Source: Rhodospirillaceae bacterium (GTDB taxonomy: Bacteria > Pseudomonadota > Alphaproteobacteria > UBA828). From it: 58,205 bases of DNA. Positions 26,723 to 35,361 of this stretch are shown in pieces (within the stretch, counting starts at the first letter, position 1; every line of letters starts with the position of its first letter). The stretch spans positions 1 through 58,205 of the forward strand of contig JABIXB010000057.1 of NCBI GenBank assembly GCA_018666805.1. Reading direction: 5' to 3'. The position numbers were made by a program, and so were the translations under genes. The notes beneath the pieces are model-generated. The model had not been told where the DNA came from and did no database searches. It was given only the letters and a program-made list of their open reading frames with translations.

Positions 26723-27961
26723 ATGCCCATGCAAAGCTCTGTAAACCGCCCCCAGCTATTTGAAGGCCGCGATTCGGGTTTCCACCTGACGCAAGCGCTG
26801 CAAGACCGAACGGCGCCCTCAGGCGGGAAATATGCCATTTATCTCAGCCTTTCGTCATTGGATCAGAAGAATCTGCATGGCTATCATCTGAGTACAATTA
26901 AATACGCGATAGAGACCATTTGCCAAAACCTTGGTGCAAAGCTCTTTTTATTCGAAAACACAGATATGATTGTGTTGTGCTCTGACACCGAAGCGACGGC
27001 CATAGAAAATATTACCCATCGTTTGCGTGGCCTGTTCACCGGAATGATCACGCTTCTCCAGGGCAACAAAACCGATTCGCTCTGCAACTGGTATGATTTA
27101 ATTACCCAGGGCGATCAATTTGAAGAAGTCTGCCGACCACTGACCGAAAATAGCGGAACGATAACGGCCCACGCTGCGCCGCCGTCGACCAGCCAAAAAA
27201 CCATTGAACCCATTAATGCCGATATGCTCGCCAAACTCGAAAGGGGCCTGGCAACAATCGATGTGAGCAGCTTCATCCGCCGCCAACCGATTTGCAAAAT
27301 ACTGCCCGGCATAGACACCCATCCAAAACATTTGGCGAACGAGATTTATGTGCGCGTCAATGATTTGCGCGACACGATTTTGCCTGAGGTCGACCTTATG
27401 GCGAATCGCTGGCTGTTCCGTCATTTAACGGCGCAATTGGATCAGCGCGTCCTGGCCACCATTCTTGAGAATATCCAGGCCAATTTACGCACACCGATTT
27501 CCTTGAACATGAACATCAAAAGCGTCATGTCGCATGAATTTACGCAATTGGTGCGCCTGCTCTCACCGTCGCAACGGGAAAAAATCATCATCGAAATTCA
27601 TTGCGTCGACCTCATTTCCGATCCCGGCGCCTTTCAGTTCGCGCACGCCTATCTCAGTAATATTGGCTTCGAATTGGCACTCGACGGCACCGACATATTC
27701 AGTTTTCCCGAATTCGCTCGCCACGATGTCGGCTTCCACTATGTAAAATTTGGCTGGGACGAGGCGCTGGAAGGCGAACTCACGCTAAGTGACCTTCAGC
27801 GACTGGATAAAGCCGTGCGCCAATTGGGCTCGGAAAAGGTCATTCTCTGCCACTGCGGCACAGCGCGCGCGATGGAATTCGGACATCAAGTCGGCGTGTA
27901 CAATTTTCAGGGCCGCCATATCGATGAACTGCTGAACCCGTCATTGCGGCGGCAAAATTAG
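26723..27961 (+). CDS. Degenerate GGDEF-EAL protein, probably inactive
   Basis: About 412 residues from the ATG at 26723; upstream codons to 26570 are open but have no ribosome site. Residues 35-120 look like a worn-down GGDEF domain (KYAIYLSLSSLD, YHLSTIKYAIETICQNLGAKLFLF, TDMIVLCSDTEAT). Residues 210-405 look like an EAL domain: ISLNMNIKS for the NxS segment, IIIEIHCVDL for the second Glu, FELALDGTD where DDFGTG is expected, YVKFGW for the Lys, and NFQG near the end. The EAL signature and the Asp pair are missing, so c-di-GMP hydrolysis is unlikely. It could be a c-di-GMP receptor or a protein-binding module. No membrane helix is present. Confidence 0.65.
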   Translation: MPMQSSVNRPQLFEGRDSGFHLTQALQDRTAPSGGKYAIYLSLSSLDQKNLHGYHLSTIKYAIETICQNLGAKLFLFENTDMIVLCSDTEATAIENITHRLRGLFTGMITLLQGNKTDSLCNWYDLITQGDQFEEVCRPLTENSGTITAHAAPPSTSQKTIEPINADMLAKLERGLATIDVSSFIRRQPICKILPGIDTHPKHLANEIYVRVNDLRDTILPEVDLMANRWLFRHLTAQLDQRVLATILENIQANLRTPISLNMNIKSVMSHEFTQLVRLLSPSQREKIIIEIHCVDLISDPGAFQFAHAYLSNIGFELALDGTDIFSFPEFARHDVGFHYVKFGWDEALEGELTLSDLQRLDKAVRQLGSEKVILCHCGTARAMEFGHQVGVYNFQGRHIDELLNPSLRRQN

Positions 27962-27976
27962 CGGCGCGGTGCCATA

Positions 27977-30013
27977 CTAATTCTCGGCCCCGGCGACCGA
28001 CGCCAGCACATCGTCCGCCAGCCGCCCAGTAAGCTCCTGCAGATGATCGAAATCAAACTCGAAACTGCCGACGCCGAGGCTAAGCGAGCGCAGTTCGATG
28101 ATCAAATCATGCATTTCGGCCTGCGGCATCTGGCATACCGTTTCGTCCCAGCCGGACCAATCCTCTTTGGCGGAAAATCCGAGCAACTGGCCCCGACGCC
28201 CGGTGATCAAGCGCTGAACATTCGGCGTGTAATCGCTCGGCGCGGAAATTTTCACCTGGTAGATGGGCTCCAATAACACGGGATTACATTTCGGCATGCC
28301 TTCCGTCATGGCCAAGCGCCCAGCCGTTTTAAACGCCTGCTCCGAGCTATCCACCGCGTGGTGCTTGCCATCGGTTAAGGTGACGGACACATCAACCACC
28401 TGGAAGCCGAGTGGTCCCTTGTGGAGATATTCCTTCACGCCGGTTTGCACTGCCGGAATATATTGCTTGGGCACGGAGCCGCCGACGACAGTGTTTTCAA
28501 ACAGAAAGCCCTCGCCGCGCGGCAGCGGTTTGATGTCGATATGAACATCGCCGAATTGACCGTGCCCGCCCGACTGCTTCTTGAAGCGCGAATGCTGCGA
28601 CACCGGTTTGCGGATCGCTTCCTTGTAGGCCACTTTCGGCAGTTCGGTTTCAAGCGCCACGCCATATTTGTCTTTCAGGCGATCGAGGGCGACGCGCAAG
28701 TGCATTTCGCCCTGGCCCCAAAGAACCGAATCATTGGTGTCCTTGACCAGCGAGAAAACCACGGAAGGATCTTCCTGGCGCAACTTGGCGATGGCACCGG
28801 AAAGCTTGACCTCGTCTTCGCGCTTGCTGGCATGCACCGCGAAAGAATAGACCGGCGGCAATTCAACCGCACAGGGCAAGCTCTCTGAGGCGGGAGAATC
28901 TTGTGATGATATCGTCGCGCCCGTCACCATGTCATTTAGCCGTCCCAAACCAACAATTTCGCCGGCCCCGGCTTTGCTCACCTTGTTTTGTTGTTGCCCG
29001 ACCAGGGAAAACATTCCGGCAATGCGTTCGCCACCCTGAAGCACCATGCCGTCGGTAATTTCGCCGCGCCAAATACGCGCCAGCGATATTTTTCCGCCAT
29101 GCGGCGAGATATAGGTCTTGATAATCTGGCCAAGCGGCGCCGCATCATCGCCGTTAACGCCTTTCAGGCGCGCCGCTGTTTCGCTGTCCGGCCCGATCGC
29201 CACAATAGCCTGCAACAGCCGCCGCACGCCCCAATCCTTCTCCGCCGCACCCATGAAGACCGGCACAACATTGGCCTCCGCCAATGTGGCGCGAAGAAAG
29301 TTCGAAACCTCTTCCTCGCTCGGAATTTTGTCTTCGAGCAAATTCTCGAGCAGCGAATCATCGAAATCCGCCAGGCTTTCGAGCAATTGTGTGCGCGCTT
29401 CCTCTTGCCGCGAGGTAACGCTTTCCGGCGCACCGACCTGGCCCGAGGCCTGGTGGTCGGCATATTGATAAGCATTTCCGGTGATCAGATCGACATAGCC
29501 GTTGACCGAATCCGCGTCGCGGATCGCGACCTGACAAGGCACCAGGGGAGTTTCGGAAATATTGCTGAGCGCATTGATCAGCTCAGCCACCCGCACCGTC
29601 GTTTCATCGATCTTGTTGGCGAAAACCGCGTGCGGAATATTGTTTTGCTCGAGGAACTTGAACAGCCGGCCCATCGTCCAAATGCGTTCGATATCCGGCT
29701 CGCAGACGATAATGGCGAAATCGACACCCATCAGGGCGTTGAATGTATCCTGGGAAAATTCCACAGAGCCTGGACAATCCAGCACCGTAAGCTGGCAGCC
29801 ACTGTGCTCAAATGTCGCAGTATTAACCTCGACACCGGACTGGCGCGCACGCGCCTCCGGGGACGCATCGCCAATGCTGTTGCCGTCACGCACGCTGCCT
29901 CTGCGCGTAATCGCGCCGGAGACCGATAGCATGCTCTCAAGAAGTGTCGTTTTACCGCTCGTATAGGGGCCCACAAGAGCCACGCTGCGCGGTTTACCGG
30001 CTATATCGCTCAT
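27977..30013 (-). CDS. EF-G-like translational GTPase paralogue
   Basis: At 678 residues this has the five-domain EF-G layout but is not canonical FusA. The P-loop is GPYTSGKT (15-22) and G4 is NKID (133-136). In switch I the usual RGIT is QSGVE, losing the Mg-binding Thr. In switch II DTPGH is DCPGS (79-83), losing the catalytic His. Domain IV/V motifs such as GGSVPKQYIPAVQTGVKE are intact. Paralogues like this are annotated elongation factor G in many alphaproteobacteria, and their role is unclear. It stands alone, divergent from the DjlA-type gene and convergent with the GGDEF-EAL-like gene; no rps or tuf genes are nearby, unlike true fusA. Confidence 0.88.
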   Translation of the reverse strand: MSDIAGKPRSVALVGPYTSGKTTLLESMLSVSGAITRRGSVRDGNSIGDASPEARARQSGVEVNTATFEHSGCQLTVLDCPGSVEFSQDTFNALMGVDFAIIVCEPDIERIWTMGRLFKFLEQNNIPHAVFANKIDETTVRVAELINALSNISETPLVPCQVAIRDADSVNGYVDLITGNAYQYADHQASGQVGAPESVTSRQEEARTQLLESLADFDDSLLENLLEDKIPSEEEVSNFLRATLAEANVVPVFMGAAEKDWGVRRLLQAIVAIGPDSETAARLKGVNGDDAAPLGQIIKTYISPHGGKISLARIWRGEITDGMVLQGGERIAGMFSLVGQQQNKVSKAGAGEIVGLGRLNDMVTGATISSQDSPASESLPCAVELPPVYSFAVHASKREDEVKLSGAIAKLRQEDPSVVFSLVKDTNDSVLWGQGEMHLRVALDRLKDKYGVALETELPKVAYKEAIRKPVSQHSRFKKQSGGHGQFGDVHIDIKPLPRGEGFLFENTVVGGSVPKQYIPAVQTGVKEYLHKGPLGFQVVDVSVTLTDGKHHAVDSSEQAFKTAGRLAMTEGMPKCNPVLLEPIYQVKISAPSDYTPNVQRLITGRRGQLLGFSAKEDWSGWDETVCQMPQAEMHDLIIELRSLSLGVGSFEFDFDHLQELTGRLADDVLASVAGAEN

Positions 30014-30231
30014 TTCTTCTCCCTCTATCAGCGCCCGTATTTTGCGGTCGCTTTGGCTCGTGTTCCGCTTTCGTCCGCCTCAATATCGGGTCGCCCAGGC
30101 GGGTTTTTCTTATTGCAGCAGAGATTGCCACGACTCGCAAACACCAGTTCAAATTTTGTCGTTTTGCCTCTGCACTGGCGCGATGGCCAACGGCGGATTA
30201 TCTTGCTCTCCACGGTCCAGAGGAGAGGTTG

Positions 30232-30978
30232 ATGAGCATTTGGGGGAAAATAGTCGGTGGCGCGGCGGGCTTTGCGCTCGGCGGACCGATTGGCGCGCTG
30301 GTCGGCGTCGCGGCGGGGCATTTCGTCGACCGGGCGAGCGCGCGTGGCGGGCTCACGCGGCGCTCCGGCGCTCCGGGGGTTGAAACCAAGCGCCAGGTCT
30401 TCGCCGTCGCCTTGATCGTCCTCTGCGCTAAAATGGCCAAGGCGGACGGCCAGGTCACACGCGACGAAATTGAGGTGTTCAAACGCATCTTTCGCGTGCC
30501 CGAGGGCGAAATGGAGCAGGTCGGGCAGATCTTTAACGAAGCACGGCGTGAATCGACCGGATTTGAGCCCTATGCTGAGCAAGTCATGGAGATTTTTCCC
30601 CACAACAAGCATGTGCGGGAAGAATTGCTGGCAGCACTTTTCCACATTGCCCAGGCCGACGGCATCATTCATGAAGGCGAGCTTGCCTACCTCAAATCCG
30701 TCGCCAGCATATTTCAGTTCGACGATCGCGACTTCGACCGCATCTTTTCCAGCCATCTCGGCTCGGACGATGCAGACCCCTACCAGATTTTAGGCGTCGA
30801 TAAGGACGCCGAGGACGCTGAGATCAAAAGCGCCTACCGCGACCTAATGCGTGAAAACCACCCGGACCGCCTGATGGCCGAAGGCCTGCCGCAGGAGATG
30901 ATCGATGTGGCAAACGAAAAAGTCGCGCATATCAACGACGCCTATGACCGCATCAGCAAAATGCGCGGCATGAAATAA
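30232..30978 (+). CDS. djlA: DjlA-type co-chaperone (TerB plus J domain)
   Basis: A 248-residue protein started at 30232 behind AGGAGAGG. A glycine-rich N-terminal hydrophobic stretch (GGAAGFALGGPIGALVGVAAGHFVD without charges, residues 9-32) can insert in the membrane. A TerB-like helical domain (about 52-170) follows, with repeated ADG motifs (KADGQVTRDE, QADGIIHEGE). The C-terminal J domain (about 183-248) has the HPD triad that stimulates DnaK. This is the layout of DjlA, which helps DnaK at the inner membrane. It is divergent from the EF-G paralogue; the gap of 218 bp holds both promoters. Confidence 0.9.
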   Translation: MSIWGKIVGGAAGFALGGPIGALVGVAAGHFVDRASARGGLTRRSGAPGVETKRQVFAVALIVLCAKMAKADGQVTRDEIEVFKRIFRVPEGEMEQVGQIFNEARRESTGFEPYAEQVMEIFPHNKHVREELLAALFHIAQADGIIHEGELAYLKSVASIFQFDDRDFDRIFSSHLGSDDADPYQILGVDKDAEDAEIKSAYRDLMRENHPDRLMAEGLPQEMIDVANEKVAHINDAYDRISKMRGMK

Positions 30979-31004
30979 CCATCCATATTCGATGACACTT
31001 GGCG

Positions 31005-31877
31005 ATGAAGCCCTGGCACATCCTGCTCGCCACCACCATGGCGTTGCTGTGGGGCTTTGGCTTTGTGACCAGCAAATATGCCGCCGGCCACATGCCGCCA
31101 CTGTTCTTCCTGGCGCTGCGCTTTATCGCCGTCTCGTTGCTCCTGGTATGGTTCGTTCGCGTGCCGCGCGGCCAGCTGCTGCCCGTGATGCTGTTTGCCT
31201 GCAGCATGGGTGCCGGGCATTTCGGCCTGTTTTATATCGCCCTCGATATGGGTGTCGAAGCCTCGACGGCGGCAATCATCTGGCAAACCCAGGTGCCCAT
31301 GACGGTGCTCTTGGCCGCCCTCCTGTTGAACGACAGGCCGAGCTGGGTTGGCATTCTCGGCATCGTTGTCGCCTTTGGCGGCGTTTTCGTTCTGGTCGGC
31401 GAGCCACGTCATTTCGGCAATCTATTTGCCATCGGGCTGGCCCTGGCGTCTTGCGTGGCGTGGGCTGTGGCCAATATTCAGGCGAAAAAACTGACCAGCG
31501 TGGCGCCACTCGCGCTCAATGCCTGGATGTCGGTTTTCTCCGCCATCATACTGCTGGCTTGCTCGCTCATCCTCGAGAGCGATCAATTGGCGCGCTACTG
31601 GGTGCCGGATTGGCGCCTGCATGGCTCGCTCGCCTATCAGGTCGTCGCCTCAACGGTGATGGCCTATTGGATCTGGTATTTTCTGTTGCGCCGTTATCCG
31701 GTCTCGCAGATCACCGGCTTTATGCTTCTGGTGCCGTTTTTTGGCGTGCTCTCGGGAATCTTCGCGCTCGGTGAACCGATCACCTGGCCGACCGCGCTCG
31801 GCGGTGCCATCACCCTGACCGGCGTGTCTCTTATTATTTTCGCCAAGCGCCCCGCGACCGCAGACCAGCCGAGCTAG
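31005..31877 (+). CDS. EamA/DMT-family transporter
   Basis: A 290-residue inner-membrane protein with ten hydrophobic helices in two homologous five-helix halves, the drug/metabolite transporter plan. I use the ATG at 31005; a TTG two codons earlier is possible. Helix 1 has LLWGFGFVTSKY and the second half begins about residue 148 with ASCVAWAVANIQAKKLT. EamA members export amino acids, their derivatives or other metabolites, and the substrate here is unknown. It is 26 bp after the djlA stop and 47 bp before the amidase gene, so the three may be co-transcribed. Confidence 0.9.
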   Translation: MKPWHILLATTMALLWGFGFVTSKYAAGHMPPLFFLALRFIAVSLLLVWFVRVPRGQLLPVMLFACSMGAGHFGLFYIALDMGVEASTAAIIWQTQVPMTVLLAALLLNDRPSWVGILGIVVAFGGVFVLVGEPRHFGNLFAIGLALASCVAWAVANIQAKKLTSVAPLALNAWMSVFSAIILLACSLILESDQLARYWVPDWRLHGSLAYQVVASTVMAYWIWYFLLRRYPVSQITGFMLLVPFFGVLSGIFALGEPITWPTALGGAITLTGVSLIIFAKRPATADQPS

Positions 31878-31924
31878 AAATTGCAGGCGGGCGCTGTCGC
31901 GAATCATGGTCTAAACTGCTCAGC

Positions 31925-32677
31925 ATGACACTGCCCTTTATTGACTGGCCCACTCCCAACCAGGATGCGCGTCCAGAGCCGGCGGACGAAATCAACGTGC
32001 TGGTGCTGCACTATACTGGCATGACTTCGGCCCGCGAGGCGCTCGAACGGATGCGCGATCCGGTGTTCAAAGTCAGCGCGCACTGGTGCATCGACGAAGA
32101 CGGACAGCTCTATCGCCTGGTGCCGGAAGAGCTGCGCGCCTGGCATGCCGGCCTCAGCTATTGGCGCCAGCGCCATCTGGTCAACGACATCTCGATCGGC
32201 ATCGAGCTGGTCAATCCAGGGCATGAATTCGGTTACCGGCCGTTTCCCGGCGCCCAGATGGACGTGCTCATCGCGCTCTCAAACGAAATTCTCGCGCGCT
32301 ACGATATTCCACCGGCCAATGTGGTCGGCCATTCCGATATCGCACCTGAGCGCAAGCAAGATCCGGGCGAACTGTTCGATTGGGCGCGCCTCGCCCGTGC
32401 CGGCATTGGTATCTGGCCGCACGGCCCCGGTGAGCCGACCGGTAGCGCGCCGGCGCTGAAGAAAGGCGCGCGCGGTGACGGCGTGCGCGCGTTTCAGAAA
32501 AACCTGTTCGATTTCGGCTACGGCCTTTATGTCGATGGCCATTACGGCGAAGAGAGCGAAGCCATCGTGCGCGCCTTTCAGCGCCATTTCCGCCAGGCCC
32601 GGATAGACGGTATCGCCGACGGCGCAACCCGGGCAATTTTGGAACATCTGCTCAAGCAAACCGCGTTCTCTGCTTGA
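31925..32677 (+). CDS. N-acetylmuramoyl-L-alanine amidase (AmpD/AmiD type)
   Basis: A 250-residue amidase_2 enzyme that cleaves the bond between N-acetylmuramic acid and L-alanine. The zinc ligands fit His29 (VLHYT), His136 (VVGHSDIAP) and Asp146 (KQDPGEL), with Glu94 (IGIELVN) as the probable catalytic acid. A C-terminal peptidoglycan-binding domain (about 177-245, GARGDGVRAFQKNLFDFGYGLYVDG) is appended, which AmpD lacks and AmiD has. No signal peptide or lipobox is visible, so it is either cytoplasmic, recycling anhydro-muropeptides like AmpD, or exported by other means. Its position before rnpB and the wall cluster is in keeping with a wall role. Confidence 0.92.
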   Translation: MTLPFIDWPTPNQDARPEPADEINVLVLHYTGMTSAREALERMRDPVFKVSAHWCIDEDGQLYRLVPEELRAWHAGLSYWRQRHLVNDISIGIELVNPGHEFGYRPFPGAQMDVLIALSNEILARYDIPPANVVGHSDIAPERKQDPGELFDWARLARAGIGIWPHGPGEPTGSAPALKKGARGDGVRAFQKNLFDFGYGLYVDGHYGEESEAIVRAFQRHFRQARIDGIADGATRAILEHLLKQTAFSA

Positions 32678-32705
32678 CATTTTCATGCGCAAACCGCCGG
32701 TGCGG

Positions 32706-32734
32706 CTTGACTGCTGGCGCAAGGCGCATAATCT
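32706..32734 (+). promoter_or_regulatory. Probable rnpB promoter
   Basis: CTTGAC (32706-32711) is followed after 17 bp by TAATCT (32729-32734), and the RNase P RNA begins nine bases later. A second TTGACA at 32674-32679 overlaps the amidase stop but has no matching -10. The assignment rests on spacing to the RNA 5' end. Confidence 0.6.
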
Positions 32735-32742
32735 AATCCTCG

Positions 32743-33162
<420 letters not shown>

Positions 33163-33590
33163 CATTTACTTCCAACGAATATTACCGCGACTGCGGCATT
33201 ATTTGCGTTTTAGCGAAACACCCGCCCTATAGCCCATATATTGTAATTTTTTACATAGCTCACCACTACATACTGTATGACTCGTTATTATGGCCCAGCT
33301 TCGCTTTCGACACCGAAGGAGAACAAAAAAGGAACAGTACTAAATATTTGTTATTTGAAGTGATCGTCGGGCGGAAGGTATCCGATCATTTTTCAAGTGA
33401 TTTTGTTAATAGTTTCTTTTTTCCCGCCTTAAAACCCACGAGGATTAACTTGCTTTTTATTTGAAAATCATTTGACGCCCAAAAATACCCATGATATCCC
33501 ATGATGTCCCAAATACTTGGTTTCGCGCCGTATGCGCGGCGCTGAGGTGTATCAGACACTGCAAATGGGACGGGCATTTATTGTGGGAGC
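33163..33590 (+). other. 428-bp leader region of the division cluster, no gene seen
   Basis: The gap from rnpB to mraZ is strikingly A+T-rich compared with the rest. I see no coding frame with a start. AAGGAG and AAGGA occur at about 33316-33331 without a usable start codon behind them. TGTAA-N4-TTACA forms a small inverted repeat at 33242-33255. TTGACG at 33472-33477 is a candidate -35 box for the division cluster, directly abutting the MraZ boxes. Confidence 0.6.
33478..33511. promoter_or_regulatory. Four phased MraZ boxes
   Basis: CCCA occurs four times at exact 10-bp intervals (33478, 33488, 33498, 33508). Read on the minus strand this is TGGGN-N5-TGGGN-N5-TGGGN-N5-TGGGN, the pattern bound by MraZ in E. 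coli, where three copies regulate the mra promoter. Here they start one base after a TTGACG -35-like element and lie about 85 bp before mraZ. Autoregulation of the cluster by its first gene product is the natural reading. Confidence 0.82.
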
Positions 33591-33596
33591 GTGGAC

Positions 33597-34055
33597 TTGG
33601 CTTTATTTACCGGCCATGTCATCAACAAGGTGGATCGCAAGGGACGGGTCTCGGTTCCGGCGGCGTTTCGCAATGAGCTCGTCAAACTGAGTTTTCCCGG
33701 CATCGTCCTGTTCCCGTCGCCTGAGGGAATCCCCGCTGTCGAAGGCGCTGGCATCGATTGGCTGGAAAGCCTGAGCGGCAATTTCACCACCACCAATCCC
33801 TTCGCGCCCAAATCGCGCAAAGCCCGCATGGCATTGTTTAGCCAGGTGGAGCGCCTGCCGTTCGATCCGGAAGGGCGCGTCATGTTGACCAGCAAATTGA
33901 TGGAATTTGCCGGAATCAGCGATAGCGTTGCCTTTATCGGCATGGGCGAAACCTTTCAGATCTGGCAGCCGGAAGCCGGCGCCTCCTTCCTCGATGAAGC
34001 CATCGCCGATGCTCCTGCCGAGTTTGACGCGATGCAGCCCGGGAGCGTTTCGTGA
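33597..34055 (+). CDS. mraZ: Division/cell-wall cluster transcriptional regulator MraZ
   Basis: About 152 residues with two SpoVT-AbrB DNA-binding folds: NKVDRKGRVSVPAAFR near residue 9 and FDPEGRVMLTSKLMEFAGI near residue 90, both with the DXXXR signature. It forms a ring-shaped oligomer on TGGGN repeats and represses its own operon in E. coli. TTG at 33597 has GGGAG seven bases upstream. GTG at 33591 is also in frame, but GGGAG would be only one base away. Its last base overlaps rsmH. Four TGGGN boxes lie upstream. Confidence 0.93.
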   Translation: MALFTGHVINKVDRKGRVSVPAAFRNELVKLSFPGIVLFPSPEGIPAVEGAGIDWLESLSGNFTTTNPFAPKSRKARMALFSQVERLPFDPEGRVMLTSKLMEFAGISDSVAFIGMGETFQIWQPEAGASFLDEAIADAPAEFDAMQPGSVS

Positions 34056-35059
34056 TGGCCCCGCGCTCAACATCCGGCACAACCAGTTCCGGGGAATTCG
34101 GCCATGCGCCGGTCATGCTGGCCGAGATGCTTGAGACGCTCGCGCCGCGCGATGGTGCGGTTTATGTCGATTCCACACTCGGCGCCGGCGGCTATAGCCG
34201 TGGCCTCCTGGAAGCGGCGGAATGCCGCGTCTGCGCCATTGACCGCGACCCGGCGGCGATCGCGCGCGGCGCGGCGCTGGCCGAAAGCTTCCCCGGCCGG
34301 CTCACCCTGATCCAGGGCCGCTTCGGCGAAATGGAACAATTGCTGGCGCCGCACGGTATTCGCGAAGTCGACGGCATTGCCTTCGACCTTGGCGTCTCTT
34401 CGATGCAGCTCGATGATGCGGCGCGCGGCTTCTCGTTCCGCTATGACGCAGCGCTCGACATGCGCATGGGGAGCGGCGGGCCGAGCGTCGAAGAAGTCAT
34501 CAACAGCGCACCCCAGGAGATGCTCGCCGACCTGATCTATGACTATGGCGAGGAACGCCGCGCCCGCGCGGTTGCCCGCGCCATTGTCCAGGCGCGCGCC
34601 GAAGCGCCGATCAGCCGCACCAGCCAGCTTGCCGATATCGTGCGCAGCGTCGTCAGGCGCGGCAACAGCGGCATCGATCCGGCAACCCGGACCTTTCAGG
34701 CGCTCAGAATTTACGTCAATGACGAGCTTGGCGAACTCGATCTCGGACTGGCGGCGAGCGAGCGCATGCTCTGCCCCGGCGGCCGCCTCGCGGTGGTCTC
34801 CTTCCACTCGCTCGAGGACCGCCGCGTCAAAACCTACCTCAACAGCCATAGCGGCTCGCTGCCGCGGCCAAGCCGCCACCTGCCGGAGCCTTTGGTTGGC
34901 GCCACAAAATCGCCGCAACCAAGCTTTAGCTTACTGCACAAGGGCGCGCGCAAACCGAGCGCCACGGAATTGAACGCCAATCCACGCGCCCGCTCGGCCC
35001 GGCTCCGGGCCGCGGTTCGCACGGCAGCGCCCGTCATGCCGGAAGGCACCGACGCATGA
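34055..35059 (+). CDS. rsmH: 16S rRNA (cytosine1402-N4)-methyltransferase RsmH
   Basis: A 334-residue SAM-dependent methyltransferase modifying C1402 in the decoding centre of 16S rRNA. Motifs are GHAPVMLAEML, VDSTLGAGGYSRGLL (SAM site), FDLGVSSMQLDDAARGFSF, DLIYDYGEE and VVSFHSLEDRRVK. It overlaps mraZ by one base (TGATG) and ftsL by four (ATGA). GGGAG lies nine bases before the ATG; a GTG one codon earlier is equally possible. It is a standard second gene of the division cluster and its sequence is ordinary. Confidence 0.97.
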   Translation: MAPRSTSGTTSSGEFGHAPVMLAEMLETLAPRDGAVYVDSTLGAGGYSRGLLEAAECRVCAIDRDPAAIARGAALAESFPGRLTLIQGRFGEMEQLLAPHGIREVDGIAFDLGVSSMQLDDAARGFSFRYDAALDMRMGSGGPSVEEVINSAPQEMLADLIYDYGEERRARAVARAIVQARAEAPISRTSQLADIVRSVVRRGNSGIDPATRTFQALRIYVNDELGELDLGLAASERMLCPGGRLAVVSFHSLEDRRVKTYLNSHSGSLPRPSRHLPEPLVGATKSPQPSFSLLHKGARKPSATELNANPRARSARLRAAVRTAAPVMPEGTDA

Positions 35060-35361
35060 TTAGGCCCGCGCTCATTCTATGGATCGGTTTGCCGGCGATC
35101 GTCACGATCGCGCTTCTGTTGGTGAGCTACCAGGTCAAAGGGTTGGAGAACGAATTGGCGGCGTTGGAACGTGCGGCGATCGCACAGCAGGAAGAAATAC
35201 ATGTGCTGAATGCGGAATGGAGTTTTCTCAACCGGCCCGAACGGCTCGCCCGTCTGGCCGAACGACATCTCGACCTCGCGCCCGTCGCGCCGAAACAAAT
35301 GATTTCCTTCGCCTATGAGCCGCTTGGCCAAAACCTCGAATCTCAAGGTTATGTAAAATGA
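35056..35361 (+). CDS. ftsL: Cell division protein FtsL
   Basis: A 101-residue single-pass inner-membrane protein. A hydrophobic helix covers residues 4-24, and the periplasmic part is a leucine-rich coiled coil (LENELAALERAAIAQQEEIHVL) ending in the typical WSFLNRPERLARLAERHLDL motif. FtsL joins FtsB and FtsQ to activate FtsW-FtsI in septal wall synthesis. Both ends overlap neighbours by ATGA. Sequence conservation of this family is low; the position and the NRPERLA motif make the call. Confidence 0.93.
   Translation: MIRPALILWIGLPAIVTIALLLVSYQVKGLENELAALERAAIAQQEEIHVLNAEWSFLNRPERLARLAERHLDLAPVAPKQMISFAYEPLGQNLESQGYVK

Noticed and set aside
33310..33390. Possible short peptide behind AAGGAG in the mraZ leader
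   Set aside because: No ATG, GTG or TTG with correct spacing leads to a frame of useful length.
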